Shown one piece after another: positions 27,224 through 37,919 of a DNA stretch of 64,000 nt. Position 1 is the stretch's first letter, and each line of letters opens with the position of its first letter. The position numbers and the translations under genes were made by a program. The stretch is from NCBI GenBank assembly GCA_947165295.1, contig CAMUZU010000009.1, positions 1-64,000 of the forward strand, given 5' to 3'. Origin of the DNA: an uncultured Selenomonadales bacterium (GTDB lineage: Bacteria > Bacillota > Negativicutes > Selenomonadales > Selenomonadaceae). Below the pieces are notes generated by a model that saw nothing but the letters and a program-made list of their open reading frames with translations, was not told where the DNA came from and searched no databases.

Positions 27224-30200
27224 ATGGAAGCATTTACTTTTAACCTGCAACGGTTCGCGGTTTTGAACAACGCAAAGCACGCCACAATCGTCACGGGTAC
27301 GGCGAACAACGACACAATCACCAACAGCGGCGACAACGTGACAATCAACAGCGGCGCGGGCGACGATTATGTTTTCGACACGGGCAGCCTCGTCACGATA
27401 ACGACGGGCGACGGCAAAGATTCGGTTCGCACGACTGTCGGCACAAGTCTGCTCAACATTTCCTTGGGCAACGGCAACGACACCATTCAGCACGCGGGCA
27501 ACCTTTCCACGATTTACGGCGGCCTCGGCGGGGACAGAATTTCACTCGGCACGTCAAGCATGAGCGGCGGCAATCTGATTCTTTACCATGTGGGCGACGG
27601 CAACGATTACATTCAGAATTTCCACGCGGACGACATTTTAAAAATTGTCGGTGCCGTGAAGCCCGTTTACAAAGTCACAAAAAGCGGCAACGATTATTTA
27701 GTCACGGTCGGCGATGCCACAATCACCTTGAAAAGTTCGGCAAGCGTGACCTCGCCAATCATCTTGACGGAAGTTGACCCGAAACTTCCGATGCCCGAAA
27801 GCTCCAAAGTCATCACGTTGACCGCAAACGCCGACACCTACACCAACAGCCTCGAAGGCGCGACGATTCTGGCTCTCGACGGCGACGACAAAATCACCAA
27901 CGGTTACTACACTGCCGCTACCGGTTTTGTCGGTTACTCAAGCGTTTCAATCGACGGCATGAGCGGCAACGATACGATTTACAACCGGGGCAGCCATCTG
28001 GTGACAATCAACGGCGGCGCGGGCGCGGACGCAATCTTCAACTACTACAGCAACTCGGTGATAGCTGACGGCGGTGCCGGCGACGACACATTTGAAAACC
28101 AGTTCAGCAGAAACGTCACAATGAACGGCGGCGCAGGCAACGACGAAATTTGGAACTACAACGGCAATTCGGTGACAATGAACGGCGGCACCGGCAACGA
28201 CACGATTTACACCCACGAAAGCAAAAACGTCACAATCAACGGCGGTACGGGCAACGACGAAATTTACAACGGCAACAACGCCCACAAGTATTCGGAAAAC
28301 GTGTTGATTGAGTACACGGACGGCGACGGCAACGACACGGTCACGGGCTTTAACGCAACGTCGACGCTCAAAATCGGCAACGGTACCACCGACACTTACG
28401 CGACGACAAAGAGCGGCTCCGACGTTATCGTCACTGTCGGCAAAGGCTCGATTCTGCTCGTTGGCGCGGCAAGTTTGGACGCCGTCAACGTCGCGGGCAC
28501 GTTTGTCAATCCGTTGCTCATCACCTTGACCGAAAAAGCCGACACCTACGCCAACAGTCTTGAAGGCGCAACGATTCTGGCACTCGACGGCGACGACAAA
28601 ATTACCAACAACTATGCAAACGTTTCAATCGCCGGCATGGGCGGCAACGACACGCTTTATAACCTGGCTGCTTCCGTCACAATCGCGGGCGGCAACGACA
28701 ACGATTCGATTTACAACGGCGGCGCAAGCGTTTCAATCGACGGCGGCGCGGGTAAAGACACAATCAACAACTGGGGCGGCAATAACGCTACGATTTCGGG
28801 CGGCGACGGCAACGACACAATCCTCAACCGCAAAGGCGACAACAATTCAATCGACGGCGGCGACGGTGACGACACAATCAATAATTACAACGGCGCGGAC
28901 GGCACGATTTCCGGCGGCAAGGGCAACGACTCAATCCGCAACGGCAGTGCCGGTCAAGCAGACGGTTCCGCCAAAAATTTCGTCGACGGCGGCGCGGGCG
29001 ACGACACAATCGTCAATGTGGCGTATGTCGGCATCAACTCCACAATTTTGGGCGGCGACGGCAACGACTCAATCGAAAACGCCGGAGCAAGCGTTTCTGT
29101 CGACGGCGGCAAGGGCAACGATTACCTTGACAACTCGGCTCATTACGTCACAATGACCGGCGGCGAAGGCAACGACACAATCCGTCACGGCGGCATATAC
29201 GGTTCAGTCAACGGCGGCAGCGGCAAAGATTCGATTTACGTCGACGAACGTTATAACGCAATTGACGGCGGCGCGGACAACGATTACATCTACAGTTCAG
29301 GTACCTACAGCACGGTTTCGGGCGGCGACGGCAACGACTACCTTTTCAGAGGCGGAAGCAACTCAAGTATCGACGGCGGCGCGGGCAACGATACCATTTA
29401 TAACGACTACGGCTCGAACTCCACATTCAACGGCGGTGCGGGCGACGACTACATTGCCACTGAAGTTTCAAACAACACGTTCATCGGCGGCGAAGGCAAC
29501 GACCGAATCAGTCTCGCAAGTTTCAGCAAAAACCATCTGATTGCATACGCGGACGGCGACGGCAACGACACGGTCAACGGTTTCAACGCAACGTCAACGC
29601 TCCAAATCGGCGACGGCACGGGCACTTACTCGACGACAAAGAGCGGCAAAGACATCATCGTCACCGTCGGCGACGGCTCCGTCCTGCTCGTTGGCGCGGC
29701 AAGTTTGTCCACCGTCAATATCGCGGGCACCTTTGTCAATCCGTTGTTGATCGTGCTGACCGAAAACGCCGACACCTATACCAACAAGCTCGAAAACGCG
29801 ACGGTTCAAGCTCTCAACGGCAACGACAAACTCACCAACACCGCCGCGAACGCTTCAATCGACGGCATGGGCGGCAACGATTCGATTTACAATTCAAGTC
29901 TCGGCTCGTTCGCGACCCTCGGCGGCGGCACGGGCAACGACACGATTCAAAACTTCGGCTCGAACGTGAAAATCTTCGGCGGCGACGGTGCCGATTCCGT
30001 CGACAACAACAAGTCCAACGTGACAATTTACGGCGGCGCGGGCAAAGATAACATTTTGAACTACGACAGCGATTCGGTTTTGGTCGACGGCGGCGCGGAC
30101 AACGATTCAATCGTCAGCCAAGGCGACAACGTCACGATAACGGGCGGCGACGGCAACGACACACTGCAGAAAAATATCGGCTCGAACGTGACGATAGACG

Positions 30201-33200
30201 GCGGCGAAGGCAACGACCGAATTTTCAACTACCGCGACGAAAAAATTTCAATCAACGCGGGCGTGGGTCACGATTATATTCTTTCGTCGAAGACAAGCTC
30301 GTTGGTCTCGATAGACGGCGGCGACGGCGACGACACGGTCAGCAACGAAAGTACCAAAACTTCAATCAGCGGCGGCGCAGGTTCCGACTCAATCACCAAC
30401 TCAAGCCTCGGTGCCAACGTCACAATCAGCGCAGGTTCGGACGACGATACGATTCGCAATGACGGCGCAAACGTTGCGATTGACGCGGGCGCGGGAGCCG
30501 ACAAAATTGTCAACAGCGGCACTTCTGTCACGATTGACGCGGGCTCCGGCAACGACTCTGTCACCAACGACGGCAAGAACGTCACAATCAGCGTCGGTGA
30601 AGGCAATGACACAATCACCAACTCAAGCCTCGGTGCTTCCGTCACAATCTCAGGCGGCGAAGGCAATGACTCCGTCAACAACAGCGGCAAGAACGTCACA
30701 ATCAACGGCGATGCGGGCAACGACAGCGTCAACAACAGCGGCGCAAACGTTTCGATTGACGCGGGTGACGGTTCCGACTCCGTCAACAACAGCGGTGCGT
30801 TCGTCATAATCAACGGTAACGCGGACAATGACATAATCGTCAATTCAAGCCTCGGTGCCAATGTCACAATCAGCGGCGGCGACGGTTCCGACTCCGTCAA
30901 CAACAGCGGCTCGAACGTCATAATTAACGGCGGCACGGGCGACGATTCTGTCCGAAACAACGCCGCGAACGTCACTGTCGACGGCGGTGCAGGCCAAGAC
31001 ACAATCATCAACTTTTCACTCGGTTCCGGTGCCTTGCTCTTCGGCGGCGAAGGCAACGACTCAATCGACAACGGCGGCGCAAGCGTTTCAATCGACGCAG
31101 GCGCGGGTGACGACAACATTCTCAACAGCTCGTATTACTCCAACGAAAACGGCGTCGACGTGACGATTAACGCGGGCACGGGCAACGATACCATCCACAA
31201 CAACGGCACGCGTGCTTTGATTTACGGCGGCGAAGGCAACGACTCAGTGTACAACCACGCTGCCAACGTCACACTCGACGGCGGCGAAGGTAACGACACG
31301 CTCTTTGCTACCGCCAACGGCACATCGGTCACGGCAAACGGCGGCGAAGGCAACGACGTACTCATTTCGCAAAGCAAACACGTCACGCTCAACGGCGGCG
31401 AAGGCAATGACCGAATCAGCTTGAACGGCGCGCAGGACAATTTGATCGAATACGCGTCGGGCGACGGCAAAGATACCGTTTGGGGCTTCAGTGCAAACGC
31501 AACGCTCAAAATCGGCGACGGCACGGGCACTTACTCGAAATCAACCGTCGGCAACAACATCCTCGTCAATGTCGGCGACGGCTCCGTCCTGCTCAGAGAT
31601 GCGGCAACTTTGGACTCCGTCAACATCTTGGGTACCGAAGACAAAGGCAACGTCGACAACCCGTTGCTCATCGTGTTGACGCCGAACGACGACACTTATA
31701 CCAACACGCTCGCAAGCGCGACGGTTCAGGCATTGGCGGGCAACGACAAACTCACCAACACCGTCACCAACGCCGTAATCAACGGCATGGAAGGCAACGA
31801 CTCAATCAAAAACACCGCGTCAAACGTCACAATCACGGGCGGCGACGGCTCCGACACGGTCAACAACAGCGTCGGTGCCAACGTCTTGATTGACACGGGC
31901 GACGGCAACGATTCGATTTACTCTTACAACGGCTCTACCGACAACAACGCGAAACTTACCATGCTCGGCGGCGCGGGCAACGACAAAATCGACAATTGGG
32001 GCGCAGACAACTCGATTCTCGACGGCGGCGCGGACAACGATACGCTTGCTAACTATTCGGGCAACTTCGTCACAATGAAAGGCGGCACGGGCAACGACTC
32101 AATCCGCAACCACATGGGCGAAAACGTCACAATCGACGCGGGCTCCGGCAACGACTCTGTCAGCGTCAACGGCGCAAGCGTTTCCGTCGACGCGGGCACA
32201 GGCGACGACAACATTGTCAACGTCGGTTCTAACGTCACGATTGACGCGGGCGACGGTGCCGACTCAATCACCAACTCAAGCCTCGGTGCTTCCGTCACAA
32301 TCAACGCGGGCGAAGGCTCCGACACAATCAACAACAGCGGCAAAAATGTTTATGTCAACGCGGGCGAAGGCGACAATTTAATCAATAACAACAACGGCTC
32401 ACAAGTTTCAATCGTTGCGGGCGACGGCTCCGACACAATCTTCAACTACGGCGGCTACATGACGATTGACGCGGGCAACGGCAACAACTTAATCAGCGTC
32501 AACAGCGGCAGCCAAAACATTTCAACCGGCGACGGCAACGACACCATTGCCGTTTACGGCGGAAACCTCTACGACTTCACAATCTCAAGCGGCGCGGGCA
32601 ACGACTCAATCGACATGGATTGGCGGACTTGGAACGCGACAATCGACGCGGGCGCAGGCAACGACTTCATTGCCAACCGCTCGAATGAATCTTCTTACGT
32701 CAACGGCGGCGACGGCGACGACACAATCAACAACACAAACAACCCCGACAACGCCACGCTTTTGGGCGGCGCGGGCAACGACTCAATCGTCAACTACAAC
32801 GGCAAGAACGTTTCAATCGACGCGGGCACGGGCGACGACATTGTTTCCAACAACGACGACAACGCCACAATCGACGGCGGCGCGGGCAACGATTCGATTT
32901 ACAACAGCAACTACGCCTCGACCACCGCGATAACGGGCGGCGACGGCAACGACACGGTCACCAATTACGGCTCGATCGTCACGATTGACGCGGGCACGGG
33001 CAACGACTTAATCGAAAACAGCGGCACAAACGTCACTGTCACCACGGGCGAAGGTTCCGACACAATCAAAGTCGGCGCGAATGTCACAAGCTTCACCGTC
33101 ACGGACTTCAGCGAAGGCGACGTGATTCAACTCGACAAGGCGGTCAACTCAATCGTCGTCGAAGGTGATTCGCTCGTCGCGGGCAACGTGACAATCGGCG

Positions 33201-35911
33201 GCATCGCTTCCGTTGCGGACGAAGAACTTTCTTGGACATTCGCAGACGGTACCTTCACTTGCACGAAAAAAACTGCCGACGGCGTGCAACTCTCCGCCGA
33301 CGGCAAAACAATCAGCTTCGGTTCGGCAGGCGCAAGCAAAACGCTCTTCACGATTACGGGGCTCAATCCGAATTTGACGGCCGACGACTTGGACGCGGCG
33401 ATTTATGTTGACGAAAACAAAATCATCCTGTCGGCGGACGCGCTCGGCAAATCGAACGTCACGCTCACCACCGACGGCGACTTTGAACTTGCGCTCGACG
33501 AAGATTGCCCGACGGTCGGCGCGGTCGACAAAGGCTGGTCACTCGACGGCACGACGGCTACTTACCACGACGCGGGCAAGTCCGACGGCTACAAGTTGAC
33601 CGATTCCAAGACCGTAACGTACACGCCCGCCGCTCTCGGCAAAACCATTTTGACGGTCAAAGGCGTCGTCGACGGCGTCAGCGAAGACGACCTCAATGAA
33701 AACCTCACGGTCAGCGGCAAAACGTTGACGGTCACGCCCGACGTCGTCGGCGAAAACTTCAGCGTCGACGCGGGTTACAAAGTTGTCTTCAGCGAAGGCG
33801 ACTACTACGGCTCGTCCTTCACCGGCACCACGGGACGCGACACGGTCGAAGTCAACGGCACGGGACTGCAAATCGAACTCGGCAAGGGCAACGACACAAT
33901 CACTTCCAACGGCGAAGGCGGCAACACGTATCTGTTCAACGCCAACGGCGGCAAGGACGTTGTTGTCGGCTACGGCGACGACGACACAATCAAAATCACC
34001 GACGGCTCGAACGTCACGTCTTCGGTCAAGAGCAAAGACATAATCGTCAAGGCGGGCTCCGCGACAATGACGCTCAAAGACGCCGCGAAGAACGGCACGC
34101 ACCTCAACGTTGTCGACGCGAACTACAACGCGCTTGTCGACCAAACTTTCTACACGGATAGAATTATCGTCGACAACGGCGCGACTTTGCTGTCGTCCTT
34201 CAACGCGAAAAGTTTTGAAACGGACGGTCTTGAAGTCGTTGACGCTTCCGCGACCACAAAGAAAATTTCGCTCACGGGCGGCGACGAGGACAACGAACTC
34301 ATCGGCGGCACGGGCGCGAACTTCATCAACGGCGGCGGCGGTTTCAACGAACTCACCGGCGGCAAGGGCAACGACACCTTCGTCGCGGGCGGCGGCAACG
34401 ACACAATCACCGATTACGGCAACGGCACGGACAAAATTTCTTTGGCGGCGGACGTTGAAAGTTTCGCGGTCAACGGCAACGACGTTGTGTTGAGCTTCGG
34501 CGACGATTCGTTGACGATTCAAAACGGCGCGGGCAAGAAGATTAACTTCATTCAAAGCGGCAAGACTTCGACCGAACTGTTCGAGTCGGGCGGCAGGATG
34601 AACACCGCCAAGACTTCAATCACGCTGTCTGCGACGACGAAGAATTACGCGGCGAATTCGTCGATGCTCACGATTGACGGCGGCTTGACTGACAGCGTTT
34701 GGATTGTCGGCAACGCGAAGGCGAATAAAATTTTCGGCGGCTCAGGCTCCGACACGCTCAACGGCAAAGCGGGCAACGACACGCTCACCGGCGGCGACGA
34801 CGCGGACATTTTCGTTTACGAGAGCGGCAAGGACGTTGTCACCGATTACGTTTCGGGCGAAGACAAAATTTCGCTCACGGCGGCTCCGATTTCCGAATCA
34901 CTCAGCGCGAAAGGCGACGTGGTTTTGAAGTTCAGCAGCGCGAATCAGCTTACAATCAAGGGCGGCGATGAAATTCTTTTCGTCGGCGACAACGACGAAG
35001 TTACGAAGACTTACCTCAGCGACCGAATCGTCGGCGATGATGGCGTCACGCTTCAGGCGAATTTCAAGACGGCGACATTCGTTGCGGACGAACTTTCGAA
35101 CGTCGACGGCTCCGCTACCACGGCGAAAGTCACGCTCAACGGCAACGATTCCGACAACGTTTTAATCGGCGGCAAGGGCAACAATCTCATCAACGGCAAC
35201 GCGGGCAACGACATTTTGATCGGCAACGGCGGCGCGGACACGTTTGTTTATTCGTCGGGCGACGACACAATCAGCGATTACGAGTCCAAAGACAGAATCA
35301 GTTTGACTTCGGCGATTGAAAGCTTCGACCTCAACGGCGACGACGTGATTATCGGCTTCGGCTCAAGTTCGTTGACGATTGCGGACGTTGCGAACGATTC
35401 GGTGACTTTCGTCGAAGAAGTCAAAGGCCGAGTCACGACAAACGTCAACATTTTCGCGGCGGACGGAATTTTCAACGGCAAGAAGACCGCAGTCACGCTC
35501 AACGCGGACACGTCAAGTTACACGGCGAATTCGTCGATGCTCACGATTGACGGCGGACTTGCTTCGGGCGAAGTTTCAATCGTCGGCAACTCGAAGGCGA
35601 ATCAAATTTTCGCGGGCGACTTCGGTTCCACGCTCAACGGCGGCGGCGGAAAAGATTCGCTCTGGGGCGGCGACGGCTCCGACACGTTCATTTACTCAAG
35701 CGGCGGCGGCAACGATGTCATTTACGGCTTCGGCAACGAAGACGCGCTTCAAATCGTCGGCACGTTCACGGCTTCGCTCAAGGGCAGCGACGTTTCGTTT
35801 AAAGTCGGCTCAACTGCCAACGCCGTCACGCTCAAGGATTATTCGGCGACAACTTTCAACGTCAACGGCGACACTTACGCAATCACGAACGGCGCGTTCA
35901 CGAAGAAATAA
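27224..35911 (+). CDS. giant RTX-type repeat protein with Prp-like FNLQRFA N-terminus
   Basis: 2,895 residues from the ATG at 27224, chosen for the GAAGGAGCGG before it. The protein starts MEAFTFNLQRFAVLNN, sharing the F(D/N)LQRFA motif of L27. Dozens of 18-20-residue turns follow, each with one GGxGNDxIxN nonapeptide and one non-canonical NxGxNVTI nonapeptide, giving a half-canonical calcium beta-roll. Four related spacer modules (GDGNDTV.GF..TLKIGDGT...KSG...VTVGDGSVLLVGAASL, then LTE.ADTY.N.LE.AT..AL.G.DK.TN) divide the repeats near 27.6, 28.3, 29.6 and 31.4 kb. The last about 900 residues mix non-repeat beta modules with GG repeats and end TFNVNGDTYAITNGAFTKK. There is no signal peptide; type I secretion is likely, but no dedicated ABC exporter is in the window. 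Confidence 0.88.
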   Translation: MEAFTFNLQRFAVLNNAKHATIVTGTANNDTITNSGDNVTINSGAGDDYVFDTGSLVTITTGDGKDSVRTTVGTSLLNISLGNGNDTIQHAGNLSTIYGGLGGDRISLGTSSMSGGNLILYHVGDGNDYIQNFHADDILKIVGAVKPVYKVTKSGNDYLVTVGDATITLKSSASVTSPIILTEVDPKLPMPESSKVITLTANADTYTNSLEGATILALDGDDKITNGYYTAATGFVGYSSVSIDGMSGNDTIYNRGSHLVTINGGAGADAIFNYYSNSVIADGGAGDDTFENQFSRNVTMNGGAGNDEIWNYNGNSVTMNGGTGNDTIYTHESKNVTINGGTGNDEIYNGNNAHKYSENVLIEYTDGDGNDTVTGFNATSTLKIGNGTTDTYATTKSGSDVIVTVGKGSILLVGAASLDAVNVAGTFVNPLLITLTEKADTYANSLEGATILALDGDDKITNNYANVSIAGMGGNDTLYNLAASVTIAGGNDNDSIYNGGASVSIDGGAGKDTINNWGGNNATISGGDGNDTILNRKGDNNSIDGGDGDDTINNYNGADGTISGGKGNDSIRNGSAGQADGSAKNFVDGGAGDDTIVNVAYVGINSTILGGDGNDSIENAGASVSVDGGKGNDYLDNSAHYVTMTGGEGNDTIRHGGIYGSVNGGSGKDSIYVDERYNAIDGGADNDYIYSSGTYSTVSGGDGNDYLFRGGSNSSIDGGAGNDTIYNDYGSNSTFNGGAGDDYIATEVSNNTFIGGEGNDRISLASFSKNHLIAYADGDGNDTVNGFNATSTLQIGDGTGTYSTTKSGKDIIVTVGDGSVLLVGAASLSTVNIAGTFVNPLLIVLTENADTYTNKLENATVQALNGNDKLTNTAANASIDGMGGNDSIYNSSLGSFATLGGGTGNDTIQNFGSNVKIFGGDGADSVDNNKSNVTIYGGAGKDNILNYDSDSVLVDGGADNDSIVSQGDNVTITGGDGNDTLQKNIGSNVTIDGGEGNDRIFNYRDEKISINAGVGHDYILSSKTSSLVSIDGGDGDDTVSNESTKTSISGGAGSDSITNSSLGANVTISAGSDDDTIRNDGANVAIDAGAGADKIVNSGTSVTIDAGSGNDSVTNDGKNVTISVGEGNDTITNSSLGASVTISGGEGNDSVNNSGKNVTINGDAGNDSVNNSGANVSIDAGDGSDSVNNSGAFVIINGNADNDIIVNSSLGANVTISGGDGSDSVNNSGSNVIINGGTGDDSVRNNAANVTVDGGAGQDTIINFSLGSGALLFGGEGNDSIDNGGASVSIDAGAGDDNILNSSYYSNENGVDVTINAGTGNDTIHNNGTRALIYGGEGNDSVYNHAANVTLDGGEGNDTLFATANGTSVTANGGEGNDVLISQSKHVTLNGGEGNDRISLNGAQDNLIEYASGDGKDTVWGFSANATLKIGDGTGTYSKSTVGNNILVNVGDGSVLLRDAATLDSVNILGTEDKGNVDNPLLIVLTPNDDTYTNTLASATVQALAGNDKLTNTVTNAVINGMEGNDSIKNTASNVTITGGDGSDTVNNSVGANVLIDTGDGNDSIYSYNGSTDNNAKLTMLGGAGNDKIDNWGADNSILDGGADNDTLANYSGNFVTMKGGTGNDSIRNHMGENVTIDAGSGNDSVSVNGASVSVDAGTGDDNIVNVGSNVTIDAGDGADSITNSSLGASVTINAGEGSDTINNSGKNVYVNAGEGDNLINNNNGSQVSIVAGDGSDTIFNYGGYMTIDAGNGNNLISVNSGSQNISTGDGNDTIAVYGGNLYDFTISSGAGNDSIDMDWRTWNATIDAGAGNDFIANRSNESSYVNGGDGDDTINNTNNPDNATLLGGAGNDSIVNYNGKNVSIDAGTGDDIVSNNDDNATIDGGAGNDSIYNSNYASTTAITGGDGNDTVTNYGSIVTIDAGTGNDLIENSGTNVTVTTGEGSDTIKVGANVTSFTVTDFSEGDVIQLDKAVNSIVVEGDSLVAGNVTIGGIASVADEELSWTFADGTFTCTKKTADGVQLSADGKTISFGSAGASKTLFTITGLNPNLTADDLDAAIYVDENKIILSADALGKSNVTLTTDGDFELALDEDCPTVGAVDKGWSLDGTTATYHDAGKSDGYKLTDSKTVTYTPAALGKTILTVKGVVDGVSEDDLNENLTVSGKTLTVTPDVVGENFSVDAGYKVVFSEGDYYGSSFTGTTGRDTVEVNGTGLQIELGKGNDTITSNGEGGNTYLFNANGGKDVVVGYGDDDTIKITDGSNVTSSVKSKDIIVKAGSATMTLKDAAKNGTHLNVVDANYNALVDQTFYTDRIIVDNGATLLSSFNAKSFETDGLEVVDASATTKKISLTGGDEDNELIGGTGANFINGGGGFNELTGGKGNDTFVAGGGNDTITDYGNGTDKISLAADVESFAVNGNDVVLSFGDDSLTIQNGAGKKINFIQSGKTSTELFESGGRMNTAKTSITLSATTKNYAANSSMLTIDGGLTDSVWIVGNAKANKIFGGSGSDTLNGKAGNDTLTGGDDADIFVYESGKDVVTDYVSGEDKISLTAAPISESLSAKGDVVLKFSSANQLTIKGGDEILFVGDNDEVTKTYLSDRIVGDDGVTLQANFKTATFVADELSNVDGSATTAKVTLNGNDSDNVLIGGKGNNLINGNAGNDILIGNGGADTFVYSSGDDTISDYESKDRISLTSAIESFDLNGDDVIIGFGSSSLTIADVANDSVTFVEEVKGRVTTNVNIFAADGIFNGKKTAVTLNADTSSYTANSSMLTIDGGLASGEVSIVGNSKANQIFAGDFGSTLNGGGGKDSLWGGDGSDTFIYSSGGGNDVIYGFGNEDALQIVGTFTASLKGSDVSFKVGSTANAVTLKDYSATTFNVNGDTYAITNGAFTKK

Positions 35912-35936
35912 ACTCTGCGCGGCACACAAATTTTTT

Positions 35937-35964
35937 CCCGTCGACACGGCGGGATTTTTTTTTT
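35937..35964 (+). terminator. intrinsic terminator after the giant RTX gene
   Basis: CCCGTC-GACAC-GGCGGG stem with a T10 tract, the same element as at 24953. Confidence 0.85.
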
Positions 35965-36007
35965 GCGCGACGAATCAACCGGTATCAAACTTCAAGGAGA
36001 TGATCTA

Positions 36008-37822
36008 ATGTCAACTTCCGTCGACACGATGAAAAACTTCTTCAACGTGCTCAAGCTCTATGCTTACGACACGACCACCGACGGCGTCGCGATTCTCGAT
36101 CACGCGGTCAGAACGGTTTCGCACTTCTCAAGCCTTCAAGACGCGGTCAACCACTTCCTCTACGACATAGCCAACACGACGGCGACGACGGGCAACCCGT
36201 GGCAAAGTCTGTACCAAAACTGCGGCATTGCTCTCGGCGCGGATTACGACTTCACTGTCGACACCGGCTCGGCTTCGGGCTACAACGCGGGCATGGGCGT
36301 CGTAAAGAACGCGCAAGACATCGTCCCCGAAAACGCATTGCTCACGCAGGTCAGCGCACCCGCCGCAGGTTCGACGACTTACCACACGTACACTGGCGCG
36401 GACGGTCAAACGTTCAGTTTCGCGATAACTTACCCGTCAAGCGAATTTGAAGTTATCGACGCGTCAACTGCGCCTTACGACCCGATAATCGACTTCATCA
36501 ATCCCGCGTATGCGCAGACGACTTACCTGCAGCCGGGACAATCTTACTCAATGGCCGGCGGCTCACGCACACAACCTGCCGAAGCGATTGCGCCGTCGAT
36601 TGTCACAATGGCAACGGGCATTGAAAACTTTTGGGTTGCAGAAGGCTTGAAACTCATTTACGACACATTCGGGCTTGACTTCAACGGCAAGAAGTTGACT
36701 TTCGCGTTCAGCGTCAATTCGGATTTTTCGGCGGACACCGAAGTTGCGCCCGACAACGCGGAGCTGAATTACCTGCCCGCCAATCACATACTCATAATTC
36801 TCGACACGGTCAGCAACACGCCGATTGACCCCGCCGACCCGAACGGCAGCACTTACGTCGCGGGCGGCAGAGCGAACACTTATCTCGACCGCATACTTGC
36901 GCACGAATTGGTTCACGCGACAATGATGACGACCGGCACGCTCAAAGAAGATATGCCCGAATTCTTCACCGAAGGCGTCGCGGAACTCGCTCAGGGTCTC
37001 GACGATTTCGACGGCAAGTACACGAATAGATTGCTTGACCTTGCGACGGATTCTGCGCGACTTGCGGCGGCTGTCCCCTTCAAACAAGGCACGGGCACGG
37101 TTGATTCGTATCCTGCGGGTCATATGTTCCTGCGCTACCTGTTGCATCAAAGTTTGCCCACGCAAGTTGTTATCGGCAACGGCACGACACCTGAAACGTT
37201 CGGTTACGCGGGCGGCGAAGAAGTCATCAGCGGCGCGGCGAACGGCAGTCAAATAAACACGGCGGACAACGCTCGTATCATTACCGCCTTTGCAAGCGGC
37301 AACGACATGATTGTCGCGACGACGGCAGGCAACTTGTTTGTTCGCGACGTGCGCGGAAAAATTGTCAATTTCGCACACAGCGCGGGCAACGTTTACGGTC
37401 ATTCGTACATGGCGACTGAGGCTGGCACCGTCGACGGACGCAGTTTGAGCGGCTACGAATTCATTGCGGGCGCGGACAACGTCAACAACACGCTGATTGC
37501 GGGCAACGACGGCGCGGAACTTTGGGGCGGCTCCTACGGCAACGATGAACTTTTCGGCGGCAACGGCGCGGACAATTTCGTCGCGGGCGTCGGTTGCGGC
37601 AACGACACGATTCACAACGCGAACTCCAACGACATAATCACCTTGTCGGCGACGCTTGAACAGATTATCGGCACGACCGTCAATGCGGACGGCGTCGGTT
37701 TGACTTTCAGCGACGGATCAAGCTTGACGGTTGCGGGTAACGTCGGCGCGGCGTTTGCTTTGTCGGACGGCTCGACTTACGTTGCCGACCAATCGTCGGG
37801 GCACTTCACGCGCACGAATTAA
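36008..37822 (+). CDS. putative secreted zinc metalloprotease with RTX-like C-terminus, copy 1
   Basis: 604 residues from the ATG at 36008 after CAAGGAGATGATCTA. The active site is HELVH (299-303) with Glu322 in PEFFTEGVAEL, 19 residues on, as in gluzincin-type (HExxH...E) peptidases. The N-terminal about 120 residues (MSTSVDTMKNFFNVLKLYAY...) form a conserved unit shared with the next gene. The last about 120 residues hold GG-repeat RTX-like turns (WGGSYGNDELFGGNGADNF) and a beta tail, which points to calcium-dependent folding after export. No signal peptide. Substrate unknown; surface or host proteins are possible. Confidence 0.75.
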   Translation: MSTSVDTMKNFFNVLKLYAYDTTTDGVAILDHAVRTVSHFSSLQDAVNHFLYDIANTTATTGNPWQSLYQNCGIALGADYDFTVDTGSASGYNAGMGVVKNAQDIVPENALLTQVSAPAAGSTTYHTYTGADGQTFSFAITYPSSEFEVIDASTAPYDPIIDFINPAYAQTTYLQPGQSYSMAGGSRTQPAEAIAPSIVTMATGIENFWVAEGLKLIYDTFGLDFNGKKLTFAFSVNSDFSADTEVAPDNAELNYLPANHILIILDTVSNTPIDPADPNGSTYVAGGRANTYLDRILAHELVHATMMTTGTLKEDMPEFFTEGVAELAQGLDDFDGKYTNRLLDLATDSARLAAAVPFKQGTGTVDSYPAGHMFLRYLLHQSLPTQVVIGNGTTPETFGYAGGEEVISGAANGSQINTADNARIITAFASGNDMIVATTAGNLFVRDVRGKIVNFAHSAGNVYGHSYMATEAGTVDGRSLSGYEFIAGADNVNNTLIAGNDGAELWGGSYGNDELFGGNGADNFVAGVGCGNDTIHNANSNDIITLSATLEQIIGTTVNADGVGLTFSDGSSLTVAGNVGAAFALSDGSTYVADQSSGHFTRTN

Positions 37823-37847
37823 TCCGTCACCGACACGAAAACTTTTC

Positions 37848-37875
37848 CCTGTCAATGTGGCAGGTTTTTTTTTTT
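37848..37875 (+). terminator. intrinsic terminator between the two metalloprotease genes
   Basis: CCTGTCA-ATG-TGGCAGG stem followed by eleven T. Confidence 0.85.
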
Positions 37876-37919
37876 GCGCGGCGAATCAACCGGTATCAAA
37901 CTTCAAGGAGATGAATTGC

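Noticed and set aside
35963-36007. Extra N-terminal residues on the first metalloprotease (and likewise before 37920)
   Set aside because: This sequence is the shared untranslated leader with terminator and AAGGAGATGA; the second copy starts at the equivalent ATG.
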